Assembly (NCBI GenBank): GCA_014383445.1
Contig: JACNHV010000267.1
Span: 25,622 to 89,621 of the forward strand
Direction of reading: 5' to 3'
DNA from: Candidatus Desulfobacula maris
GTDB taxonomy: Bacteria > Desulfobacterota > Desulfobacteria > Desulfobacterales > Desulfobacteraceae
Length of the DNA: 64,000 bases
The notes beneath the pieces were generated by a model. The model searched no databases. It worked only from the letters and a program-made list of their open reading frames with translations, and had not been told where the DNA came from. Each line of letters opens with the position of its first letter. The first letter of the stretch is position 1. The position numbers were made by a program, and so were the translations under genes. Positions 1-7,220 of the stretch are shown here, piece after piece.

Positions 1-1
1 A

Positions 2-988
2 GGGATTACAAGTTCATGTGACATGGCATTAAAGAACGATACCTGTTCTGCCATGGGTGCCAATGAAGAGGATTTTCAATTTGTTGTGGAAGATGTTCTT
101 GAAGAATACCAGGAATCACAGCCTGAGTTTGCTGAAATGAAAGCAGATGTAAACCGGGAAGGAGCTTATTACTTTTTGAACCAGAACTCCAGAGAACCTG
201 TGACAGAACCCGATGAAATGGTTCCACTGTGGAAGATCCTTCACCTTGCAGGGGCTGACTGGACATATGGTACAAAAGGCTGGGCAGCAGAAAATTATTG
301 TCTTTTTGCTGCAGACAATGAAAACTGGGAAAAGATTGTTCGAACCAAGGCAAAAGCAGTGGAGGATCTGGGCTGTAAAGTCTGGCTCAACACGGAGTGA
401 GGGCACGAACTTTTCGCAGTCCTGGTAGGACTGAAAAAATTCAACATCCCTCACAACTTTGAAATCAAAAGCATCATTCAGTTGTATGCGCAATGGATAA
501 GAGAGGGGAAACTTACGCCCTCATCTGACTGGAACAAAGACAGGAAAATCAAGTTCACCCTTCAGGATCCCTGCCAGCTGGTGAGGAAAACCCTGGGTGA
601 TCCCGTTGCAGAAGAAATGAGATACGTTGTCAAGAAAGTTGTAGGGGAAGAAAATTTCATTGATATGACACCCAACAAATCCAACAATTTTTGCTGTGGC
701 GGCGGCGGTGGATTCCTCCAGTCAGGTTTCCAGGAGCAAAGACGGGCCTATGGCCAGACCAAGGCCAACCAGATCCTTGCAACCAATGCAACCTATTGCA
801 TCACACCATGCCATAATTGTCATGCCCAGGTGCATGATATATCGACAGTCAATGACCATGCATGGGAGACCGTTCATCTGTGGACACTCTTAAACCTTTC
901 TCTGGGGATACTTGGCCCCAATGAAAGAGCATATCTTGGTGAAGATTTAAAAGAAGTGGATGTGTTCCACCCGGAATCTGCCATGTAG
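2..988 (+). CDS. CCG-domain Fe-S oxidoreductase (HdrB/HdrD/DsrK-like), selenoprotein, 5' partial
   Basis: The frame is open from the window edge, so the N-terminus is missing. It is interrupted by one TGA at 398-400 and continues in the same frame to 988. The reading around it is LNTE-U-GHE, where CCG-domain proteins (HdrB, HdrD, DsrK, GlpC) have a Cys-Gly-His that ligates a [4Fe-4S] cluster. Downstream come the paired Cys of CCGGGGG (about 698-715) and the Cys-x-x-Cys of TPCHNCH (about 811-831), which complete the CCG signature. A hairpin fitting a bacterial SECIS lies at 417-433. I read the TGA as selenocysteine replacing a cluster-ligand cysteine. Members of this family pass electrons in heterodisulfide-reductase-like complexes; the partner and substrate here cannot be told because the upstream genes lie outside the window. 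The alternative, a nonsense mutation, is unlikely because homology continues with no other lesion. A terminator follows. Confidence 0.86.
398..433 (+). promoter_or_regulatory. UGA-Sec codon plus bacterial SECIS-like hairpin in the CCG oxidoreductase gene
   Basis: TGA at 398-400 is followed after 16 nt by CAGTCC (417-422), a five-base loop TGGTA (423-427) and GGACTG (428-433). This is a perfect 6-bp stem. A G in the first two loop positions and a loop about 15-35 nt after the UGA are the known features of bacterial SECIS elements bound by SelB. No folding program was run. Confidence 0.75.
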
Positions 989-1019
989 TTTGCATATCTA
1001 AAATTTTAAGATTAAACCA

Positions 1020-1059
1020 GCCTTATACAGCAAGTAATTTGCTGTATAAGGCTTTTTTT
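1020..1059 (+). terminator. Rho-independent terminator
   Basis: A perfect 14-bp stem (GCCTTATACAGCAA at 1020-1033 and its complement at 1039-1052) with a 5-nt loop is followed directly by seven T. It ends the transcript of the selenoprotein gene and separates it from parA. Confidence 0.93.
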
Positions 1060-1147
1060 ATGGCTTATATTTTTAAAAATAAAAATAAAGATTTGAAAAT
1101 TTTAATAGTTTGCCTAAGAAAATTAATTGTGATAATGAAATCTGATC

Positions 1148-1909
1148 ATGACTCAAATTATCAGTATAGCAAACCAGAAAGGGGGCGTTGGAAAAACAAC
1201 GACCGCTGTTAATCTTTCAGCCGCTCTTGCCACAATCGGAAAAAAAGTATTGCTTGTTGATTGTGATTCCCAGGCAAATGCAACAACGGGTATGGGGATC
1301 GATAAACCCTCCCTGGAAAATTCTTTGTACCAGGGCCTGATTGGTGAGATTGGGGTTGATGACATTATTTTCACCACTATTTTACCTAAACTGATGATGA
1401 TTCCGGCTGATTCGGATCTCATAGGCTTTGAAATTGAGATGGTGTCGGAAAAGGGCAGGGAGAAAAAGCTTAAAACGCTTCTGGAACCGGTAAAGGGAAA
1501 TTTTGATTATATTATCATTGATTGCCCGCCGGCTTTAAGTTTGTTGACATTAAATGCGTTTGCAGCTTCAGACTCAGTTTTGATACCTCTTCAGAGTGAA
1601 TTCTATGCCCTGGAAGGCCTTGGGCAACTCCTGGATACCATTAAACGCGTTAAATCATCTTTTAATCCCGGATTGAAGATCAAAGGGATCCTTTTGACCA
1701 TGTATGACAAACGAACAAATCTTGCTCAAAATGTTGTTGAAGATGCAAAAAAATATTTCAAAGATATGGTTTTTAAAACAAAAATACCGCGTAATGTGAA
1801 GCTTGGAGAGGCACCAAGCTATGGATTGCCGATTATTTTATATGATAAGCTGTCAACAGGTTCAAAAAGTTATATTACTTTTGCAAGGGAACTTCTAACA
1901 CGGAGGTGA
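1148..1909 (+). CDS. parA: ParA/Soj chromosome-partitioning ATPase
   Basis: The protein has 253 residues, the usual Soj length. The deviant Walker A motif KGGVGKTT is near residue 11, a Walker B-like stretch IIIDCPPAL near 125, and the C-terminal IPRNVKLGEAPSYG block is typical of chromosomal ParA. ParA dimers bind DNA non-specifically and ParB stimulates their ATPase to segregate origins. parB lies immediately downstream, so the pair is one transcription unit starting after the terminator at 1020-1059. The 3' end runs into a tandem 18-bp repeat. No parS-like 16-bp palindrome was seen nearby. Confidence 0.95.
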   Translation: MTQIISIANQKGGVGKTTTAVNLSAALATIGKKVLLVDCDSQANATTGMGIDKPSLENSLYQGLIGEIGVDDIIFTTILPKLMMIPADSDLIGFEIEMVSEKGREKKLKTLLEPVKGNFDYIIIDCPPALSLLTLNAFAASDSVLIPLQSEFYALEGLGQLLDTIKRVKSSFNPGLKIKGILLTMYDKRTNLAQNVVEDAKKYFKDMVFKTKIPRNVKLGEAPSYGLPIILYDKLSTGSKSYITFARELLTRR

Positions 1910-1971
1910 TACGTAACCCGGAGGTCACACGTAACCCGGAGGTCACAGGTAACCCGGAGGTCACAGTTAAA
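1901..1971 (+). repeat. 18-bp tandem repeat carrying four Shine-Dalgarno cores at the parA-parB junction
   Basis: CGGAGGT occurs at 1901, 1919, 1937 and 1955 with an exact period of 18 bp; units 2-4 have the form GTAACCCGGAGGTCACA with few changes. The last GGAGG (1956-1960) is 11 nt upstream of the ATG triplet at 1972-1980 and so is the best ribosome-binding site for parB. Because 18 is a multiple of 3, the repeat would also be translated in frame if the GTG at 1906 were used. Confidence 0.85.
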
Positions 1972-2850
1972 ATGATGATGAAAAAGAAAAAGAAAAACAC
2001 TGGTCTGGGAAGAGGGATTTCAGCATTGATCCCGGATTTTGGCATGCCTGAGAGCGATAGCAGTCCTGATTTTTTCATGTGTTCTATTGAAGAGATAAAG
2101 CCCAACAGGTATCAGCCACGAACCGTGTTCAATCAGGAAGAAATGGACCTGCTTAAGGAATCCATTGCACAGCAGGGTGTTTTGCAACCTTTGCTGGTAA
2201 GACATATTGATGATTCCTATGAATTGATAGCAGGGGAGAGAAGACTCCGCGCTGCCAGGGAAGTCAATTTGAGCCATGTGCCCGTGTTTGTAAAAAATCT
2301 GACAGATGAGCAGGTCCTGGAAGTTTCCATTATTGAGAATATTCAAAGAGAAAATCTAAATGTTCTTGAAGAGGCAGAGGCTTATTATAGATTGATTAAT
2401 GAGTTTAATTATACCCAGGAAAAAGTTGCAGAAAAAATTGGCAAGAACCGTTCTACAATAGCAAATCTGATTCGTCTCAGAAGTCTTCCCCAGGTGATTA
2501 AAGACAGCTTGATTGCAGAAAAAATATCCATGGGACATGCAAGAGCTCTTTTAGGTGCTGGTTCCCAGGAAAACCAGATTTATCTTTTTGAAATAGTCCT
2601 TGAAAAAGAGTTGTCTGTGAGACAGACTGAAAAACTTGTCAACAACGCCAAAAAAGAACCCCAGAAATTTCAGAAAAAAATATCAGCAGCAGAAAAACAA
2701 TTTCTTGATGAAACCTGTTCAATCCTTTCCAATCATATTCAATCCATAGTCAAAATTAAAAAGATCGGGGATAAAGGCAAGATTGAAATCAATTTTAAAT
2801 CAAAAACAGAGTTCCAGCGTCTGGTCGATCTTTTGACTAATCTTTCATGA
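1972..2850 (+). CDS. parB: ParB/Spo0J partition protein
   Basis: The predicted protein has 292 residues from ATG 1972. The N-terminal lysine-rich start leads into the GLGRGISALIP box, then the ParB/sulfiredoxin-like CTPase domain (RYQPR, then GERRLRA), then ENIQRENLN and a helix-turn-helix (EKVAEKIGKNRSTIANLIRL), with a C-terminal dimerisation region. ParB binds parS, spreads as a CTP clamp and works with ParA. A GTG at 1906 overlapping the parA stop would add 22 residues made of a repeated NPEVT peptide. I prefer ATG 1972 because GGAGG is properly spaced before it. The stop overlaps the next gene by 4 bp (ATGA), which indicates translational coupling. Confidence 0.93.
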   Translation: MMMKKKKKNTGLGRGISALIPDFGMPESDSSPDFFMCSIEEIKPNRYQPRTVFNQEEMDLLKESIAQQGVLQPLLVRHIDDSYELIAGERRLRAAREVNLSHVPVFVKNLTDEQVLEVSIIENIQRENLNVLEEAEAYYRLINEFNYTQEKVAEKIGKNRSTIANLIRLRSLPQVIKDSLIAEKISMGHARALLGAGSQENQIYLFEIVLEKELSVRQTEKLVNNAKKEPQKFQKKISAAEKQFLDETCSILSNHIQSIVKIKKIGDKGKIEINFKSKTEFQRLVDLLTNLS

Positions 2851-4559
2851 AAATAGTTGTTGCGAAAACCGCCGGGTTCTGTATGGGAGTCCGCCGTGCT
2901 GTGGATATGGTGCTGGATGCATCTAACCTGTCACAGGAACCCATTTATACCTATGGGCCTTTGATCCATAACCCCCAGGTCCTTGCGATGCTTGAAGAAA
3001 AAAAGATTTTCAGGATTGATAAAATCCCTGAAAAGGGTAGTGGTATTGTCTTAATCCGGGCTCATGGTGTTCCGCCGGAAGATGAAAAAGCATTAAAACA
3101 TGCCGGCTTTATGGTTATAAATGCGACCTGCCCAAGAGTTGTAAGGGTCCAGGTGATTATTGATGAATATGCCCAGAAAGGGTATTCAACTATTATTATC
3201 GGGGATGAGAAACACCCGGAAGTCGTGGGTCTTTTAGGATATGCAAAGGGAAAAGGGCATACCATAACAACCATGGAACAGCTTTGTACACTGCCTGAGT
3301 ATGAAGCTGCGGTTGTAGTTGCTCAAACCACACAGGATACAGTCTTTTATGATGAAATAAAGGCATGGTGTAAAACCAATGCACCCCATTATAAGATATT
3401 TGATACTATCTGCGGCTCCACGGAAAAACGCCAGGCTGAAATCCGTAAACTTGCCGGGGAAAATGATGCAGTAATTGTTGTTGGAGGAATGCAGAGTGGA
3501 AATACAAAGCGACTGGCACAGATTGCATCTGGGACAGGCAAACTGGTTACCCATATTGAGGATGTTTCCCAGATTGATTATGGCAAACTGTCATCGGCCA
3601 GGTCCGTTGCGATTACAGCCGGAGCGTCAACACCAAACTGGATCATTAATGATGCATGCAGGGAAATAGAAAACAATCTCCAACATCAACATGGCGTGAA
3701 AGCCTTTTTGTTCTTTGTTCGTGATTTTTTGCTGAAAACCAATATAATGGCTGCAGCTGGTGCAGGATTCCTGACCTATGCATGTTCCATACTTCAGGGA
3801 ATTGCCAGAGATTTTCACCATGCATTGATTGCCACGCTCTATATCCTTTCAATGCAGATATTAAACAATTTGTTTACGATTAAATCTGATAAATATAATC
3901 ATCCCCAAAGAGCTGTTTTTTATAAAAAAAATAAATTTTATCTGTGGACTCTTGCCATTTTATCGGGTTCGGCAGGGCTTTACCTGAGCTTTCTTGCTGG
4001 AGCATTATCTTTTTTTATTTTGTTTGTCATGAGTCTTCTGGGGTTGTCATACAATTTGAAAATTTTTTCTTTTAAGTCAAAAAAGGGAACTGTTGCAAGA
4101 ATAAAAGATATCCCCGGCTCAAAAACCATTCTGATTACAATAGCCTGGGGAACAGTAACCTGCCTTTTGCCGGCAATGGCAAATCAAAGCGGTTTGATGT
4201 CTGTTACCATGGTGTGCCTGTTTGCCATGGGGCTTGTATTTGCGAGAACTGCCTTTTTTGATATCCTCGCCATTCAGGGTGATAGAATCACAGGCAAAGA
4301 AACTCTTCCAACCCTTTTAGGGGAAAAGCGGAGTTTTGAAATCATACAATATGTGTTGCTTGTTGATATGGGTATTATTATTTTTACGATTCTCACCAAT
4401 GTGCTGGCAATAAAGGCGTTGTTTTTTGCTTTCATTCCATTGATGATGCTTTTATTAATCAGGTTTTTTAAAAACAATAGTCTTATTTCTGGTGTACATC
4501 GAGAATTTGTGATTGAATTTTCATTTATTGCCACGGGATTGTTAGCAGCAGTGATTTAA
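2847..4559 (+). CDS. ispH: IspH (HMBPP reductase) fused to a UbiA-like membrane prenyltransferase
   Basis: Residues 1 to about 280 are a complete IspH/LytB: the three [4Fe-4S] ligands are Cys12 (GFCMGV), Cys95 (ATCPRV) and Cys189 (TICGST), with the usual HGVPP, HPEVVG and AGASTP blocks. IspH makes IPP and DMAPP in the last step of the MEP pathway. From about residue 285 to 570 there are seven to nine hydrophobic segments and UbiA-family features: NNLFTIKSDKYNHP in place of NDxxDxxxDxxNHP, and FFDILAIQGDRITGKETLP as the second aspartate motif. The first motif has lost its leading aspartates but keeps the last one, so prenyl transfer activity is uncertain. No stop or frameshift separates the halves. 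The start overlaps parB by 4 bp. The fusion may couple isoprenoid supply to a membrane prenylation step. Confidence 0.88.
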   Translation: MKIVVAKTAGFCMGVRRAVDMVLDASNLSQEPIYTYGPLIHNPQVLAMLEEKKIFRIDKIPEKGSGIVLIRAHGVPPEDEKALKHAGFMVINATCPRVVRVQVIIDEYAQKGYSTIIIGDEKHPEVVGLLGYAKGKGHTITTMEQLCTLPEYEAAVVVAQTTQDTVFYDEIKAWCKTNAPHYKIFDTICGSTEKRQAEIRKLAGENDAVIVVGGMQSGNTKRLAQIASGTGKLVTHIEDVSQIDYGKLSSARSVAITAGASTPNWIINDACREIENNLQHQHGVKAFLFFVRDFLLKTNIMAAAGAGFLTYACSILQGIARDFHHALIATLYILSMQILNNLFTIKSDKYNHPQRAVFYKKNKFYLWTLAILSGSAGLYLSFLAGALSFFILFVMSLLGLSYNLKIFSFKSKKGTVARIKDIPGSKTILITIAWGTVTCLLPAMANQSGLMSVTMVCLFAMGLVFARTAFFDILAIQGDRITGKETLPTLLGEKRSFEIIQYVLLVDMGIIIFTILTNVLAIKALFFAFIPLMMLLLIRFFKNNSLISGVHREFVIEFSFIATGLLAAVI

Positions 4560-4562
4560 CTT

Positions 4563-5450
4563 TTAAGCTTTAAAATCTTTAATTTTTCTATCCTTTTTTT
4601 GCCATAAGGCATTCAGCCAGATGCAAAACCGGTCTTTATAATCGGGGTCATTAAAGTAATCTCCGGTCAGAGACTCAGTTAATGGTATGACTTCAAAGTC
4701 AATAATGATTTTATTGACCCTGCCTGAAATATATTCCCAGAAGGTTGGAATCTTGTCTGGATAGACAATGGTAACATCAATGATTTTATGAAGATATTCT
4801 CCCATGGAACTTAAGACAAAGGCTATTCCACCTGCTTTCGGGGTCAACAGATGATTAAGATTATTATTTTGGGATGCTTTTTTGTGCAGGGTAAATCTTG
4901 TTCCCTCAACAAAATTCATGACAGATACAGGAGTATGTTTGAATTTTTCGCATGCCTTTTTTGTTATTTCAAGATCTTTCCCTTTTAGGTGAGGATTTTC
5001 CTGTAGCTGTTTTTTTGAATACCGTTTCATAAAAGGAAAATCAAGTCCCCACCAGGCAAGTCCCAAAAAAGGAATCCAGATCAATTCTTTTTTTAAGAAA
5101 AATTTCAGCATGGGAATTTTCTGGTTCAGGGTTTTCTGTAAAACTAAAATATCCACCCAGGATTGATGATTGGAAATAATCAGATACCAGTCTTTCCCTT
5201 CAAGTTTTTCAAGCCCCCTGATATCCCAGTCTATTTTACAGAATAATTTTGAATTTAATGAATTAATCCCAATCCAGAGAGTGGCAATGGATATAAGAAT
5301 TTTATCAAGGATAACAATAAAGGGACGAATCGGGATAATAAACTTGAATAAAGAGATCAGAATCAATGGAATTGTCAAAAAAATTGTGTTTAATGCGTAT
5401 AATAAAAGCGATAGAACACCTTTGAGTGGGATAGGTAGAAAAGAAAGCAT
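4563..5450 (-). CDS. PlsC-family 1-acyl-glycerol-3-phosphate acyltransferase-like protein (YihG type)
   Basis: The protein has 295 residues. Hydrophobic N-terminal segments anchor it in the membrane. The acyltransferase block I NHQSWVDI contains His-x4-Asp, and VEGTRF is the later glycerophosphate-binding block. Its length and blocks resemble the YihG/YihG-like group rather than the shorter PlsC. It presumably acylates a lysophospholipid or related acceptor in the inner membrane. It is convergent with ispH (3 bp between the stops) and follows the sigma-54 activator on the same strand with an 8-bp gap, so they are probably co-transcribed. Next to the megasynthase, it could place the special acyl chain on lipid; that role is inference. 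Confidence 0.85.
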   Translation of the reverse strand: MLSFLPIPLKGVLSLLLYALNTIFLTIPLILISLFKFIIPIRPFIVILDKILISIATLWIGINSLNSKLFCKIDWDIRGLEKLEGKDWYLIISNHQSWVDILVLQKTLNQKIPMLKFFLKKELIWIPFLGLAWWGLDFPFMKRYSKKQLQENPHLKGKDLEITKKACEKFKHTPVSVMNFVEGTRFTLHKKASQNNNLNHLLTPKAGGIAFVLSSMGEYLHKIIDVTIVYPDKIPTFWEYISGRVNKIIIDFEVIPLTESLTGDYFNDPDYKDRFCIWLNALWQKKDRKIKDFKA

Positions 5451-5457
5451 GAGATAT

Positions 5458-6942
5458 TCAGTCTGTTTTAAAATTCATTATATGTTTTTTTATGGTTCTT
5501 CTATCCAGTCCTGTCTGTTTTGCAACTTTTTCATAGTTGCCTGACTGGTCATACAAAAGTTTACAATATCCTGATATCAGGGATGGCACAGTAATGTTCC
5601 GGTCCAAAATTCCTTGTAAGAGTTCCTGTTTCAGGGAGATCATTTCTTTTTCTTCTGTTTGTTTTCCTTTATAGTCGCGTCTTAATAATACACTTCTGAC
5701 ACATTGCTCAAGTTCCCGGACATTTCCTGGCCATTGATAATCCTTTCCAAGCCGGCGGTCAATAATTCTTTTGACTTTCTGGATTAATTTTTCAGAACGT
5801 GTGCCCGTCATTTTCTGGATGGTAAAGTCAAGGAGATCATCCAATTCCAATGGTCTTTCACTTATTCTGGTGCTAAGGGATGGAACTTCAATTATATCGG
5901 AACAAAGTCTGTAATAAAAATCATCCCTGAATACCTTGCCGTCGAGAATTTCTTTTTTGGGGCGGTTGGTGGCGGCAATGACCCTTCCGTTGAATCTTGA
6001 TGTCGCATGGGTTCCCACTGGTGAAAAATCTCTTTCCTGGAGAACTCTTAATAATTTGATCTGAACATGGTTGGGAATTTCACCGATTTCATCCAGAAGA
6101 ATTGAACCATGGGGGCTGCAACGGGCAAACACGCCCTGGTAATCATCAACGGCCCCTGTAAAGGCCCCTTTTGTGTGGCCAAACAGTTCTGATTCAAGCA
6201 GGGTTTCAGGGTATTGGGAAAGGTTCAATGAAGAAAAGGCCCGGGTGAAACTCTGGGTAAAACTTAGCTTTTTTTCATCAAAGGGAATATATCCGCTGCT
6301 GCCGATTGCTTTGGCCGCAGTCCCCTTGCCCGTGCCCGTCTCCCCTAAAAGAAGGGTAGAAAAATCCTCCATTTTATTCCATAAAAATTTATTGTAAAGT
6401 TCAATATTATAAGTGAAAACATTGTACCATAAATGTTTTTTAAGCTTTTGCATGCATGGACTGCTTCCCACAAGGGAGTTGGAAATAAAATAAAAGGCCC
6501 GCCTAAGCTGATAGGAAAGGGCAAAATAGTGGGGAATGCTTTTATCGTCAAACCCTTTTATTTGGAGCATGTGCATGGCTTTTTCTGCAAAGGGAACCTT
6601 GATTGATATGTCTTCGGCTTTAATTTGATCTTCTATCAGCAGATCAAAATCATCTCTGAATTTGTGAAAAATATCAAACAGAAAGACAATTGTAATGATT
6701 TCCCTGTCCTGCCCCTGAAACGCATTGATATTGGCACGACCCTGCGTTTCAAGTTTTTTTATCCTGCGATCAACCTCTTTGATGCACAGGTCCTTGCTTT
6801 CCCGGCGGTCAGCCAGAGGAAAAAGTCCTGCAATTTTAATATCCAGTTTTTCTCTTAAATCGCTGAACGGGTTTGCAAAAGCGGCATTATGAACCGTTTT
6901 AAAAAAAATGCGTTCTTCGGAAGTCAACTTTGCTTTTTTCAA
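5458..6942 (-). CDS. Sigma-54-dependent transcriptional activator (bEBP) with unrecognised N-terminal domain
   Basis: The protein has 494 residues. The AAA+ core spans about 185-420, with Walker A GETGTGKGT, the sigma-54 contact loop GAFTGA and Walker B ILLDEIGE. A Fis-like helix-turn-helix (EKVAKQTGLDRRTIKKHI) ends the protein. The first 180 residues match no sensor domain I recognise; no receiver or PAS motif is visible. A TTG start at 6942 is used because GGAG is spaced 8 nt before it and the nearby ATG is out of frame. The gene is divergent from the megasynthase, which has a -24/-12 promoter in the shared intergenic region, so this is very likely its direct activator. The trigger is unknown. 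Confidence 0.9.
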   Translation of the reverse strand: MKKAKLTSEERIFFKTVHNAAFANPFSDLREKLDIKIAGLFPLADRRESKDLCIKEVDRRIKKLETQGRANINAFQGQDREIITIVFLFDIFHKFRDDFDLLIEDQIKAEDISIKVPFAEKAMHMLQIKGFDDKSIPHYFALSYQLRRAFYFISNSLVGSSPCMQKLKKHLWYNVFTYNIELYNKFLWNKMEDFSTLLLGETGTGKGTAAKAIGSSGYIPFDEKKLSFTQSFTRAFSSLNLSQYPETLLESELFGHTKGAFTGAVDDYQGVFARCSPHGSILLDEIGEIPNHVQIKLLRVLQERDFSPVGTHATSRFNGRVIAATNRPKKEILDGKVFRDDFYYRLCSDIIEVPSLSTRISERPLELDDLLDFTIQKMTGTRSEKLIQKVKRIIDRRLGKDYQWPGNVRELEQCVRSVLLRRDYKGKQTEEKEMISLKQELLQGILDRNITVPSLISGYCKLLYDQSGNYEKVAKQTGLDRRTIKKHIMNFKTD

Positions 6943-6974
6943 TCCTGATTCTCCATGGAGTTACAGCTTGTTAA

Positions 6975-6990
6975 TGTACAATTTTGTACA
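6975..6990. promoter_or_regulatory. Palindrome TGTACAA-TT-TTGTACA, candidate activator binding site
   Basis: A perfect 7+2+7 inverted repeat lies about 110 bp upstream of the -24/-12 promoter at 7097-7112 and 33 bp upstream of the activator gene start. That distance is typical of upstream activating sequences for bEBPs. Binding by the adjacent activator is inferred from position only. Confidence 0.6.
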
Positions 6991-7096
6991 TGCCATATGC
7001 ATAAAAGGCAAGAATAAAAATTGTCTACCAAGGCTTAGAAAAACTCAACAAAGGAAAAATTCTTTTATTCTATGTACTTATCTATTTTATGGCCTG

Positions 7097-7112
7097 TGGC
7101 ACAATACTTGAA
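7097..7112 (+). promoter_or_regulatory. Sigma-54 (-24/-12) promoter of the megasynthase gene
   Basis: TGGCACAATACTTGAA has the -24 element TGGCAC and the -12 element TTGA with the exact GG-N10-G spacing. It differs from the consensus TGGCACN5TTGCW at one position (A for C). It lies 109 bp upstream of the ATG at 7221 and is divergent from a sigma-54 activator gene. Confidence 0.8.
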
Positions 7113-7220
7113 AGGTTTTATTGGGTTTGATAGGGTTTGAACTGTTTGCGAGGGATAGTTGGATTAAATGCCTGGAAAGAGAAGTAATAACCACCTAAAA
7201 ATATTTATGGAGAAATACTT

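Noticed and set aside
1906..1971. GTG 1906 as the parB start, giving a repeated NPEVT peptide
   Set aside because: The GGAGG of each repeat is better used as a ribosome-binding site, ATG 1972 is well spaced after the last one, and ParB proteins usually begin with the Lys-rich segment found there.
1148..4559. Replication origin near parAB
   Set aside because: No DnaA-box cluster or parS was seen and no dnaA or gidB is in the window.
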